Shown piece after piece: positions 1 through 4,996 of a DNA stretch of 27,182 nucleotides. The first letter of the stretch is position 1. Each line of letters starts with the position of its first letter. The notes beneath the pieces are model-generated. The model did no database searches, was not told the origin of the DNA, and saw only the letters and a program-made list of their open reading frames with translations. The stretch comes from a virus. The position numbers and the translations under genes are program-made. The stretch spans positions 1 through 27,182 of IMG/VR virus record IMGVR_UViG_3300020475_000653, one strand, 5' to 3'.

Positions 1-2
1 CA

Positions 3-92
3 CGTAGAGTATATCACTTCAACTTCTCAGGACTCACATGTCCTGACTGTAAAGAATCTATCCCCAAATACGACTGGAGCATCGCACAATGA
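3..92 (+). CDS. C-terminal end of an unidentified protein (partial)
   Basis: An open frame enters from the left edge and ends at TGA 90-92, giving 29 residues that include Leu-Thr-Cys-Pro-Asp-Cys-Lys. The CPxC pair could be half of a zinc ribbon or knuckle, but the other half would lie outside the window. The stop overlaps the ATG of the next gene in an ATGA junction, the same translational coupling used by later genes here, which is why I believe this frame rather than the other open frame at the edge. Function unknown. Confidence 0.5.
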   Translation, partial: RRVYHFNFSGLTCPDCKESIPKYDWSIAQ

Positions 93-382
93 CTATTCAA
101 TTTGACAACAGAAAAGTACCACACACAGTCACATTGACTGAAGGTCAGATCTCTACCATCCTGTTTCATTTAGAAGGAGCAGTGAGTAAGAATGCAAAGA
201 ACCTTGATGAAGTTCATGGTATCTTTGAGGTATTAGAAGGAGCGATTGATCGTTGGTATGATGACCATCATGGTATTCAAGGTAAGAAACTACAGTCTAC
301 TCAAATTGCATCACCAGTGACAGTGATGAAGGAACCACAGTTACCAAACTTGAAAACTCCACCTGTAAGGAGGATACCATGA
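89..382 (+). CDS. small hypothetical phage protein
   Basis: A 97-residue protein with a mixed helical core (LTEGQISTILFHLEGAV) and a proline-rich tail. Its start overlaps the previous stop (ATGA at 89-92), and its own stop overlaps the next ATG (379-382), so it sits inside a coupled run of small genes. The TEGQI...LI pattern is echoed by the gene at 792 (VVTEAQLDTLIQSL), so the two may be distant paralogues. I recognise no catalytic motif. Small genes like this are common in accessory regions of T4-like cyanophages. Confidence 0.75.
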   Translation: MTIQFDNRKVPHTVTLTEGQISTILFHLEGAVSKNAKNLDEVHGIFEVLEGAIDRWYDDHHGIQGKKLQSTQIASPVTVMKEPQLPNLKTPPVRRIP

Positions 383-549
383 CTGATATCGATTATGCAG
401 CAGTATGTGAATTCTTCAACAATGCACCATATGAGTTGACACAATGCACATTTCCGAGTATAATAGAACAGCGAACTACAAGATCTGAATTGCTCAGTGA
501 TTGTACTCTCGCATCAGTCTCTAACAAGAGTGCTGGTAAGGGGAAGTGA
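379..549 (+). CDS. very small hypothetical protein
   Basis: A 56-residue frame starting at an ATG that overlaps the previous TGA. A strong Shine-Dalgarno sequence, TAAGGAGG at about 366-373, lies at good distance from this ATG, which supports the start better than for any neighbour. The protein begins MTDIDYAAVCEFF, has three cysteines and no recognisable domain, and ends in a basic GKGK. It is followed by 64 nt that contain a run of eight T. Confidence 0.6.
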   Translation: MTDIDYAAVCEFFNNAPYELTQCTFPSIIEQRTTRSELLSDCTLASVSNKSAGKGK

Positions 550-613
550 ATATCTTTTATTATGCTCACAATGGGTGGTGGCAACATCACCTTTTTTTTC
601 TTTCTTCAATAAT

Positions 614-895
614 ATGAAAGCAGAAGAGTTAGAAGTAGATATGCCAGTCATCTTTGATAATGGTCAGATGCATGGCAGAAACGAAGGGCATATTGCATTT
701 ATATGTGATGAATATATAAGTTTATTACTGAGTGCAGGATGTAGATTACTGATCTATGCACATGATTACAAACATCTTTCAATAAATAAAAATGGACAAA
801 TCATACCGAATTGTGGTTACAGAAGCACAGCTAGATACGCTGATCCAAAGTCTACGATTACTCAAGGAGACAGTCAAGGAAATGAGTCATGCTGA
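614..895 (+). CDS. small hypothetical protein, 3' end in doubt
   Basis: From ATG 614 the frame gives 93 residues. The first ~55 look like a real soluble phage protein (VDMPVIFDNGQMHG, then HIAFICDEYISLLL and LLIYAHDYKHLSI), with alternating hydrophobic strands. The last ~35 residues overlap the next gene by 104 nt and look low quality. Both other frames stop at 783-789, just before the ATG at 792, so a single-base indel around the A-rich stretch 781-792 would give a normal gene end. It is therefore either a real long overlap, a damaged gene, or a sequence error. The frame can be extended upstream to a GTG at 497, but that part overlaps the preceding gene and looks non-coding. No Shine-Dalgarno sequence is visible. 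Confidence 0.55.
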   Translation: MKAEELEVDMPVIFDNGQMHGRNEGHIAFICDEYISLLLSAGCRLLIYAHDYKHLSINKNGQIIPNCGYRSTARYADPKSTITQGDSQGNESC

Positions 896-1016
896 TGAAA
901 GTATAACAACAGCAATGAGTGAGACATATTATAAACTTACCAACGCAACCCCAGTTGAAAATGTTTATGACACAACCACAGCACCCGAAGGAACAACCTT
1001 CACATCAACCCTCTAA
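792..1016 (+). CDS. small hypothetical protein
   Basis: A 74-residue protein with an N-terminal amphipathic helix (VVTEAQLDTLIQSLRLLKETVKEM) and a threonine-rich tail. The start ATG follows an A-rich leader without a Shine-Dalgarno sequence. It resembles the gene at 89 in size and in the TEAQ/TEGQ plus LI...L core. Its 3' end overlaps the next gene by about 50 nt. Function unknown. Confidence 0.7.
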   Translation: MDKSYRIVVTEAQLDTLIQSLRLLKETVKEMSHADESITTAMSETYYKLTNATPVENVYDTTTAPEGTTFTSTL

Positions 1017-1212
1017 ATATGATGATTTACTGAGTAAGTTATCGAATGGAGGATTGACCGATCTTACACAATATATTGATCTGTTTCAACATTTGTTGGA
1101 TACTGATCTTATATTTCATATGTCAGATCAAATGAGAAAAACAGCAGATTACTTAGTCAAGGAGGGTTTTTGCTATTATGTCCCATCACAAGATATGGAG
1201 CAGAGGGAATGA
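967..1212 (+). CDS. small hypothetical protein
   Basis: About 81 residues from ATG 967; in-frame ATGs at 961 and 919 would lengthen it by 2 or 16 residues but push it deeper into the preceding gene. The N-terminus is proline/glutamine-rich (QPQHPKEQPSHQPS), followed by a helical part (YDDLLSKL, LTQYIDLFQHLLDTDLIFHM). This is typical of small cyanophage accessory proteins. No motif identifies a role. It ends at TGA 1210-1212 inside the next gene. Confidence 0.65.
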   Translation: MTQPQHPKEQPSHQPSKYDDLLSKLSNGGLTDLTQYIDLFQHLLDTDLIFHMSDQMRKTADYLVKEGFCYYVPSQDMEQRE

Positions 1213-1366
1213 TCCTTATCGAAGAAATGATAAGGGTAAGAAAGCAACTGCTCGAATTCGCCAACTGAAGAAGAGAACCAAACAGACAGTTAAGCGGTTG
1301 AAGGACAATAGATCCGACAACCGCATTTTTATTAGTGATTACCATGTACCAAGCATTACCAAGTAG
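1178..1366 (+). CDS. small, very basic protein
   Basis: A 62-residue protein dominated by lysine and arginine (KGKKATARIRQLKKRTKQTVKRLK), so nucleic-acid binding is possible. AAGGAGGG lies upstream at about 1159-1166, somewhat far from the ATG. The gene overlaps its predecessor by 35 nt and the SET gene by about 23 nt, in keeping with a translationally coupled run. No named family recognised. Confidence 0.55.
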   Translation: MSHHKIWSRGNDPYRRNDKGKKATARIRQLKKRTKQTVKRLKDNRSDNRIFISDYHVPSITK

Positions 1367-1634
1367 ATTACATGTCAAGGATAGCACAGTAGCAGGTCAA
1401 GGCATCTTTGCTAAAGAAGAGATACCTGAAGGGATGGTGTTAGGCATGTCCCATATTGTAGTAGATGAAGTGATATACAGAACACCATTAGGAGGATTCA
1501 TCAATCATTCCGAAACGCCCAATTGTGTGAAATGGAATGAAGATGATAAGTGGTTTGTAAAAACTCTCAAGCATATACACATAGGAGAAGAACTTACACT
1601 GAAGTATACATTCTATCAGATATCACAGTTATAA
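1344..1634 (+). CDS. compact SET-domain protein (putative protein lysine methyltransferase)
   Basis: A 96-residue protein that is almost entirely a SET domain. Seen in the sequence: GQGIFA at residues 18-23 (the GxG motif near the S-adenosylmethionine site), FINHSETPNC at 52-61 (the NHS...PN knot motif), and GEELTLKY at 81-88 (the GEELTxxY motif with the catalytic-type tyrosine). Known for the family: SET proteins transfer methyl from S-adenosylmethionine to lysine side chains. There is no room for pre-SET or post-SET cysteines, so it is a minimal form like small viral and bacterial SET proteins. I chose ATG 1344 over GTG 1335 (3 residues longer). The target is unknown; a host or virion protein is possible. 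Its 3' end overlaps the convergent minus-strand gene by 19 nt. Confidence 0.85.
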   Translation: MYQALPSRLHVKDSTVAGQGIFAKEEIPEGMVLGMSHIVVDEVIYRTPLGGFINHSETPNCVKWNEDDKWFVKTLKHIHIGEELTLKYTFYQISQL

Positions 1635-1855
1635 TCAACATCTCTTTCAATATTACTCTTACGTAAGGTATTACAGTATGCAGTAATCTCTTGCTTTATA
1701 CTCATGAGTTCATCATAACATTTTTGATTATGAGCACATGCACGTAGGTGATGATCAGGTTTATGTAATGACTCTATGAATAGGTCAAGACCTCTATTAT
1801 ACTTCTCCACCTTAGTCTCTACATTATCAATAGTACGTTGGTCTTTACTTGCCAT
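1616..1855 (-). CDS. small hypothetical protein, helical
   Basis: A 79-residue protein from ATG 1855, with GTG 1864 as an alternative. It is charged and probably all-helical (NVETKVEKYNRGLDLFIESL, then CYDELMSIKQEITAY), with four cysteines. An AAGGTGAT sequence just upstream on the minus strand can serve as ribosome binding site. It overlaps its upstream minus-strand neighbour by 11 nt, so the two are probably one transcript read leftwards from the divergent region at 2.2 kb. No family recognised. Confidence 0.7.
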   Translation of the reverse strand: MASKDQRTIDNVETKVEKYNRGLDLFIESLHKPDHHLRACAHNQKCYDELMSIKQEITAYCNTLRKSNIERDVDYNCDI

Positions 1856-2120
1856 TGTTATCACCTTGTTGTTGTCTGTGTGTGTTTAGTTTCAACCAAT
1901 CTTCAGCAGTCTCATAATCATCGAAGTATCTTTGCTTACCCTCCCAGAAGAAGGTAAACTTATCAATCAATGCTTCATGTTTGATAAATGCGCCAGGTTC
2001 CGCTTCCCATACTTTATCATTGTCATAACAGTCTTTTACGAAGTTATCAATGTCTGCTTTCTCAGATGATATCCAAGGTATATCAGAGGGTATAGCACCA
2101 ATTTGGTTAGGATTATTCAT
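1845..2120 (-). CDS. small hypothetical protein
   Basis: A 91-residue acidic protein rich in aromatic residues (FTFFWEGKQRYFDDYETAEDWLKL). It is the first gene of the leftward pair. The start is the ATG at 2120-2118; upstream bases on the minus strand are A/T-rich with no Shine-Dalgarno sequence. A candidate promoter lies at 2273-2245. The YFDDYETAEDWL segment suggests a small globular protein rather than a membrane protein. Function unknown. Confidence 0.75.
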   Translation of the reverse strand: MNNPNQIGAIPSDIPWISSEKADIDNFVKDCYDNDKVWEAEPGAFIKHEALIDKFTFFWEGKQRYFDDYETAEDWLKLNTHRQQQGDNNGK

Positions 2121-2170
2121 TTATGTGGAAATAAAATAAATGTATCTAAAAATATGTATGTGTTGTTTAT

Positions 2171-2211
2171 ACTATCGGATAGTATCCTTAGAATGATTCT
2201 CAATAAGGATA
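2171..2211. other. two adjacent inverted repeats in the leftward leader
   Basis: ACTATC-G-GATAGT (2171-2183) is immediately followed by TATCCTTA, a 13-nt loop and TAAGGATA (2183-2190 with 2204-2211, 8 perfect base pairs); the loop itself contains GAAT...ATTC. Both lie between the leftward promoter candidate and the gene starting at 2120, so they could be an operator or a hairpin in the mRNA leader. There is no T-run next to them in either direction, so a terminator is unlikely. Confidence 0.5.
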
Positions 2212-2244
2212 AACACCACGGAGATTCGTTGTCTTAGCGAGCAC

Positions 2245-2273
2245 ATTATAGCACGAACGCCCGAAAATTGCAA
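2245..2273 (-). promoter_or_regulatory. candidate leftward sigma-70-type promoter
   Basis: On the minus strand, TTGCAA (2273-2268) is separated by 17 nt from a perfect TATAAT (2250-2245). The -35 matches the TTGACA consensus at 4 of 6 bases. It points towards the genes at 2120 and 1855, with an expected start near 2238, giving a leader of about 120 nt. Confidence 0.5.
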
Positions 2274-2297
2274 GGATTCGTCATAATTCTATAAAAA

Positions 2298-2601
2298 CTA
2301 GTCGAGAATACTCATAATTCATATAATCTCGACTAGCTTGACATCTAGACTAGAATATCTTATAATATCTCTACTAGCCTCTATAATCTCGACTAGATGT
2401 AACTAGAAAATCTCTACTAGCTCATAACACATATGCACTAGGCGCATCATTATCTCGTCTAGCTCATACATATGTACTAGCTCGTCTATACTTGTACTAG
2501 CCCATACATCTGTACTAGCTCGCATGTATAATCTCGTCTAGCTCATACACCTATACATATGTACTAGCTCATGTGTATAAACGTGAACATACTTGCACTA
2601 G
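2298..2601. repeat. CTAG-centred degenerate repeat array
   Basis: Sixteen CTAG tetramers fall within 304 bp. Two unit types recur. TATAATCTCGACTAG occurs at 2322-2336 and again exactly 60 bp on at 2382-2396, with a variant TATAATCTCGTCTAG at 2527-2541. TACATATGTACTAGCTC (17 bp, containing the palindrome TACATATGTA) occurs at 2467-2483 and 2554-2570. Intermediate copies (CTTGTACTAGCCC, CTGTACTAGCTCG, CTTGCACTAGCCC) vary. Spacing is irregular, so this is neither a CRISPR array nor a simple tandem repeat. It is compatible with iterated binding sites. Confidence 0.8.
2338..2366 (+). promoter_or_regulatory. perfect consensus sigma-70 promoter
   Basis: TTGACA at 2338-2343, a spacer of exactly 17 nt, then TATAAT at 2361-2366: a full match to the bacterial housekeeping promoter. 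It lies inside the CTAG array and points right, with an expected start near 2373, about 280 nt before the first gene at 2651. Strong host-type promoters of this kind are typical of phage early genes, so the accessory block may be transcribed early. The long leader contains most of the CTAG units. Confidence 0.8.
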
Positions 2602-2650
2602 CCCATAAGCATATGTTATAATTAGATGCAAGTACATATGATACAATATC

Positions 2651-2890
2651 ATGTCAGATACACGCCCCGAACCCCTGATAAGCAGGAAGGAATATTATGA
2701 AGATTTCAAGGTGCGGTTACAGATACATAACAGAGAATTTACAGAATTTGTAGTAGAGGTGGGCAACTTCGTCAACTGGACTAAACCCCACGTAAAATCT
2801 ATGATCAGTACTGTAAAAAATAAGATTGATGGTACAAATCCAGAACTGGCACAATCCAGCCAGAATTCTGATGAGGATCGTGTAGAATAG
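2651..2890 (+). CDS. small hypothetical protein
   Basis: A 79-residue charged protein with no membrane segment (EYYEDFKVRLQIHNREFTEFVVEVG, then an acidic DEDRVE tail). It is the first gene right of the CTAG region and the likely first product of the promoter at 2338-2366. There is no clear Shine-Dalgarno sequence before ATG 2651. A TATAAT at 2617-2622 could be a second, closer promoter, but its -35 is poor. Antisense frames here are judged to be shadows. Confidence 0.65.
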   Translation: MSDTRPEPLISRKEYYEDFKVRLQIHNREFTEFVVEVGNFVNWTKPHVKSMISTVKNKIDGTNPELAQSSQNSDEDRVE

Positions 2891-2909
2891 GGGCAACCGA
2901 GAGAAAAGT

Positions 2910-3200
2910 ATGACCAAACCCAATGACGACCATGAAATTGCACTGACCAGTGCTCACTGGGGTGAGTTGAAGGATCGGTGGGCAGAACTCGTATGTGATT
3001 CGATGGATCCCAAGAGCATGGAGCAATTCGTGTATGAGACAATTCGTGAGGGTTTGGATGATCTCACTGCGACTGAATCGGTTCGTCAATTTGAGGATGC
3101 GTTTGACCGTGAGACTGTGGACCAAGTGGTTCGTGATATCACATCGGAAAAATCCAGCCGCCTGGGCATAGTCATCGGAGACGATCCCTGTTACAGTTGA
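2910..3200 (+). CDS. small acidic hypothetical protein
   Basis: A 96-residue acidic, helical protein (MEQFVYETIREGLDDL, SVRQFEDAFDRETVDQVVRDI). GAGAGAAAAG precedes the ATG. It lies 19 nt after the previous stop, so it probably shares that transcript. Unlike the left-end genes, it uses many GTG/CGT/GAC-type codons, as do the next several genes. I recognise no family. A competing antisense frame was considered and rejected. Confidence 0.7.
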   Translation: MTKPNDDHEIALTSAHWGELKDRWAELVCDSMDPKSMEQFVYETIREGLDDLTATESVRQFEDAFDRETVDQVVRDITSEKSSRLGIVIGDDPCYS

Positions 3201-3241
3201 CGTAGTGGCACACTCCGTGACCACAGCACCTGATTTTCGTG

Positions 3242-3247
3242 TATTAT
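3242..3247 (+). promoter_or_regulatory. candidate -10 box exactly 6 nt before ATG
   Basis: TATTAT is followed by AAGAGT and then ATG 3254. If this is a -10 element, transcription would begin at the A of the ATG, giving a leaderless mRNA. No -35 match lies at the right distance. The same geometry occurs at 4213 and 4985. Confidence 0.4.
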
Positions 3248-3253
3248 AAGAGT

Positions 3254-3445
3254 ATGAAATTCACAGATCGCTTTTCCATCGTTCTTGACTCCCAAGAACA
3301 ATCCATGCTCGAAGAAATGGCATCATTTTGTGCTCAGTTCGATTTCACGGAGCATAACGACCCTGAAATCTTTGAGAGAGTCTGGGATAAAATCCTTGAC
3401 GCACATCTCGAAATCGTTGACCAAGACGACAGAGCAAAATCATGA
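3254..3445 (+). CDS. small hypothetical protein
   Basis: A 63-residue acidic protein from ATG 3254; GTG 3239 in frame would add five residues but would overlap the -10 box, so the ATG is preferred. It contains LDSQEQSMLEEMASF and HNDPEIFERVWDKIL, both probably helices. Its stop overlaps the next ATG (ATGA at 3442-3445), so the two genes are coupled. No recognised domain. Confidence 0.7.
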   Translation: MKFTDRFSIVLDSQEQSMLEEMASFCAQFDFTEHNDPEIFERVWDKILDAHLEIVDQDDRAKS

Positions 3446-3660
3446 TCATGTCACTTCACTTCGGTAGGCATTTCTGGTTAGATGAAAATGATGATTTTTG
3501 TTCGTGTCCAACGTTCGTTGATGGCACACCTGACAAAGATCTCTGGGATTACGTTTCAGAATGGACTGACCTTGAGGATGTCAACCTTGACAAACTCTTT
3601 TTCATTCACAAGTCATTGGTTACAGATGCTGTCACTGAGTACGAACAGATGAGAGCATAA
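3442..3660 (+). CDS. small hypothetical protein, aromatic and acidic
   Basis: A 72-residue protein rich in Trp, Phe and Asp (HFGRHFWLDENDDF, DLWDYVSEWTDLEDVNLDKLFF). It begins by ATGA overlap with the preceding gene and has an alternative in-frame ATG two codons later. Its net negative charge and abundant aromatics suggest a small protein-binding role, but I cannot name a family. The next 183 nt up to the terminator at 3844 hold no gene that I can support. Confidence 0.7.
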   Translation: MIMSLHFGRHFWLDENDDFCSCPTFVDGTPDKDLWDYVSEWTDLEDVNLDKLFFIHKSLVTDAVTEYEQMRA

Positions 3661-3843
3661 GAACTAATCGGGGCATACGCAAGGCAGGGGTGAGCAACAA
3701 TTCGGGAGCGTCTTAGATCGCACACCGTGGATAACTGCTCTTTATGTTTGGAGACCTCTTGTACTCACGGTAACTCATCCGTTATAAAAATATGAGTTTT
3801 GAAGTTGTAAGTCCCTAATTATTTCAATTTGTTACAATATTGT

Positions 3844-3870
3844 AAGGTTGGCAGAAATGTCAACCTTTTT
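3844..3870 (+). terminator. rho-independent terminator
   Basis: AAGGTTG (3844-3850) pairs with CAACCTT (3861-3867). Two further inner pairs (one G-U) close a 6-nt loop, and a T-run follows. It ends the transcript of the genes at 3254 and 3442 and sits 4 nt before a TATAAT box. Confidence 0.75.
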
Positions 3871-3874
3871 CTTT

Positions 3875-3880
3875 TATAAT
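3875..3880 (+). promoter_or_regulatory. candidate -10 box after a terminator
   Basis: TATAAT starts 4 nt after the terminator T-run. The expected transcript start is near 3887, about 19 nt before ATG 3906. There is no -35 match. The box overlaps the alternative ATG at 3879, which argues against that start codon. Confidence 0.5.
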
Positions 3881-3905
3881 GATTAAGTACACACGTCAAT
3901 CACGT

Positions 3906-4172
3906 ATGCCAACTGCTACTACTTCCAAGACCACTACCAAAGCACCAGCAAAGCGTAGAACTCGGAAGACAGCAACCAAGGTTACAAAGACCGTGAGGAT
4001 CAAAACCTCAAAACGTCCATCATCAGCAAGACTAATTTCTTCTGATCGTTATGTCAAGGACATACAGACAAGATGGGCAATCCACCAGTACGAAGTCAAA
4101 GAACTCTTCAAAGGATTTCCTGGATACTTCAACTTCGTCAAAACACAATACGCAAAGATGAATCTTTCGTAA
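3906..4172 (+). CDS. basic protein with histone-tail-like N-terminus
   Basis: From ATG 3906 the protein has 88 residues. The first ~45 are almost entirely Lys, Arg, Thr, Ala and Ser (SKTTTKAPAKRRTRKTATK), like an unstructured histone H1 tail. The last ~40 form a normal globular segment (IQTRWAIHQYEVKELFKGF). DNA or RNA binding is therefore likely by composition, but no named family is recognised. ATG 3879 lies inside the predicted -10 box, so 3906 is preferred. The gene is flanked on both sides by terminators and looks like a single-gene transcription unit. Confidence 0.75.
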   Translation: MPTATTSKTTTKAPAKRRTRKTATKVTKTVRIKTSKRPSSARLISSDRYVKDIQTRWAIHQYEVKELFKGFPGYFNFVKTQYAKMNLS

Positions 4173-4185
4173 AGAATTGTTACAG

Positions 4186-4205
4186 AACCCCGAAAGGGGT
4201 TTTTT
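4186..4205 (+). terminator. rho-independent terminator with GAAA tetraloop
   Basis: AACCCC-GAAA-GGGGTT followed by six T. It lies about 13 nt after the stop of the basic protein gene and 7 nt before the next TATAAT box. The same stem and loop recur at 4957-4978. Confidence 0.9.
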
Positions 4206-4212
4206 CATGTCC

Positions 4213-4218
4213 TATAAT
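4213..4218 (+). promoter_or_regulatory. -10 box exactly 6 nt before ATG (leaderless start predicted)
   Basis: TATAAT, then ACCAGT, then ATG 4225. By the usual -10 to +1 distance the A of the ATG is the first transcribed base. No -35 element is possible, because that position falls in the terminator stem. Confidence 0.5.
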
Positions 4219-4224
4219 ACCAGT

Positions 4225-4428
4225 ATGGCAACAAACAACCCTTTTCAAATCCCAAACAACTCCTATGACGCAATCGCCTTTCTCTGTGATGTCTACTCCG
4301 ATTATTGCACAAAGGAAAATCTCCCACAAGTCTCTGCTGATGAACAGAACTTCGGAGAACTTACACAGCGTCAAGTCCTGTGGATCGAGCACTTCATCGA
4401 TGTCTGGGATGCAGTACAGGATTGGTAG
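4225..4428 (+). CDS. small acidic hypothetical protein
   Basis: A 67-residue protein starting MATNNPFQIPNNSYDAIAFL and containing ELTQRQVLWIEHFIDVWDAV, a likely C-terminal helix. ATG 4225 is chosen because of the -10 spacing; ATG 4207 in frame lies between the terminator and the -10 box and would be untranscribed from this promoter. Size, acidity and aromatic content resemble the gene at 3442. It is a one-gene cassette between terminators at 4186 and 4483. No family recognised. Confidence 0.7.
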   Translation: MATNNPFQIPNNSYDAIAFLCDVYSDYCTKENLPQVSADEQNFGELTQRQVLWIEHFIDVWDAVQDW

Positions 4429-4467
4429 ACGCAGAACTTCCATCCTAAACGATTTCTAACCAGTTGA

Positions 4468-4515
4468 CAAACTGGCACACTCAACCCCTCCAAGGGGTTT
4501 TTTAGTGTGTATAAT
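4468..4515 (+). repeat. 48-nt intergenic module, copy 1
   Basis: CAAACTGGCACAC, then a CCCC/GGGG terminator, then TATAAT. Copy 2 at 4943-4990 has the same length and the same internal spacing; by hand alignment 38 of 48 positions are identical. The differences fall mainly in the hairpin loop and in the spacer before TATAAT. Just upstream is an extra inverted repeat, CCAGTT-GACA-AACTGG (4460-4475). Confidence 0.8.
4483..4503 (+). terminator. rho-independent terminator
   Basis: AACCCC (4483-4488), loop TCCAA, GGGGTT (4494-4499) and a run of six T. It terminates the gene at 4225 and is part of the repeated 48-nt module. Confidence 0.9.
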
Positions 4516-4541
4516 TAAGAAGTAACAAACACAAAGCATTT
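4510..4541 (+). promoter_or_regulatory. TATAAT box with conserved 26-nt leader
   Basis: TATAAT at 4510-4515 is followed by an A-rich leader containing AACAAAC and ending CATTTATGAG. The gene at 5949 has almost the same arrangement (TATTAT at 5916, leader 27 nt, also AACAAAC and CATTTATGAG). The likeness covers box, leader and start codon but not the coding sequences that follow. Confidence 0.55.
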
Positions 4542-4721
4542 ATGAGTTTTTTCAATCACGTTCAACTTCACAAGTATGACATCACCGACAAAGGTATTAG
4601 TCAAGCATGTTATGATGAACTGGTTATGAGTGGTAACAACTCTTCCGAAGATCAACTTCGTATACTTGCAGACAGTATGCGTGAAGACTTCAAAAACTAC
4701 ATGAGACCTTTATTCTCATGA
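4542..4721 (+). CDS. small hypothetical protein
   Basis: A 59-residue protein (MSFFNHVQLHKYDITDKG, then SSEDQLRILADSMREDFKNY), probably helical at its C-terminus. The ATG follows the conserved leader described at 4510. Its stop overlaps the next ATG in an ATGA junction, so it is co-translated with the gene at 4718. No Shine-Dalgarno sequence and no recognised family. Confidence 0.65.
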   Translation: MSFFNHVQLHKYDITDKGISQACYDELVMSGNNSSEDQLRILADSMREDFKNYMRPLFS

Positions 4722-4942
4722 ACAGTTTCAACGATTTCATAAACTATTGCCTTGACTTCTACGGTCAAGGCGGTTTATATGACCAAGGTAGAACAAAGGA
4801 GCAAATTGCATTTGCTACCACAATGTACCTTGACGCTATCAAACATTACGATAACGACAGTTACACGTGGGGTGATGGCGATTCATTAGATCGTGAAAGG
4901 GTTCGTGATGTAATGAACGAATACTACGGCAGAGGCAGATAG
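4718..4942 (+). CDS. small hypothetical protein
   Basis: A 74-residue protein rich in Tyr, Asp and Gly (FNDFINYCLDFYGQGGLYDQG, SYTWGDGDSLDRERVRDVM). It is the second gene of a two-gene cassette starting at 4542. The stop TAG is part of TAGCAAACTG, a string also present at the stop of the gene at 4997. Function unknown. Confidence 0.7.
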   Translation: MNSFNDFINYCLDFYGQGGLYDQGRTKEQIAFATTMYLDAIKHYDNDSYTWGDGDSLDRERVRDVMNEYYGRGR

Positions 4943-4956
4943 CAAACTGTCACACC

Positions 4957-4978
4957 AAAACCCCGAAAGGGGTTTTTT
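4957..4978 (+). terminator. rho-independent terminator with GAAA tetraloop
   Basis: AAAACCCC-GAAA-GGGGTTTT (8 base pairs) running into six T. It has the same core as the terminator at 4186. A TATAAT box starts 6 nt after the T-run. Confidence 0.9.
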
Positions 4979-4984
4979 CTTTTG

Positions 4985-4990
4985 TATAAT
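4985..4990 (+). promoter_or_regulatory. -10 box exactly 6 nt before ATG (leaderless start predicted)
   Basis: TATAAT, AAAGGT, ATG 4997. The AAAGG resembles a Shine-Dalgarno sequence but is only 1 nt from the ATG and would not be transcribed if the start is at the ATG. The -35 position falls in the terminator. Confidence 0.5.
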
Positions 4991-4996
4991 AAAGGT

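Larger units (their letters stand above)
2121..2650. other. non-coding divergent regulatory region
   Basis: No credible gene on either strand across 530 nt. The left part (2121-2280) holds two inverted repeats and a leftward promoter candidate. The right part (2281-2650) holds the CTAG repeat array and a perfect rightward promoter. It separates a leftward gene pair from the rightward accessory block, so it is at least a divergent control region. Replication-origin activity is possible but not shown. Confidence 0.7.
4943..4990 (+). repeat. 48-nt intergenic module, copy 2
   Basis: The second copy of the module at 4468-4515: CAAACTGTCACAC, terminator, spacer, TATAAT, with element spacing conserved to the base. 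It separates the 4542/4718 cassette from the nucleotidyltransferase cassette. Confidence 0.8.

Noticed and set aside
393-590. Minus-strand frame of 65 codons
   Set aside because: It is antisense to the gene at 379, which has a strong Shine-Dalgarno sequence and ATGA coupling.
2298-2601. CRISPR array
   Set aside because: The repeats are short, variable and irregularly spaced, with no constant-length spacers and no cas genes nearby.
2805-3224. Minus-strand frame of 139 codons containing HELLHALGIH, resembling a zinc metalloprotease motif
   Set aside because: The third histidine is one residue short of the HExxHxxGxxH spacing. The frame lies antisense to the better plus-strand genes at 2651 and 2910, and it has no promoter or ribosome binding site.
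3661-3843. tRNA or other structured RNA gene
   Set aside because: I looked for a T-arm, anticodon arm and CCA end and found none; only very short frames are present, on both strands.
4073-4459. Plus-strand frame of 128 codons
   Set aside because: It crosses a strong terminator and a promoter box and overlaps two better genes in another frame; its composition is Ser/Thr/Ile-rich shadow sequence.
4464-4515. TTGACA at 4464-4469 as the -35 for TATAAT at 4510
   Set aside because: The spacing is 40 nt, far from 17, and the terminator lies between them.
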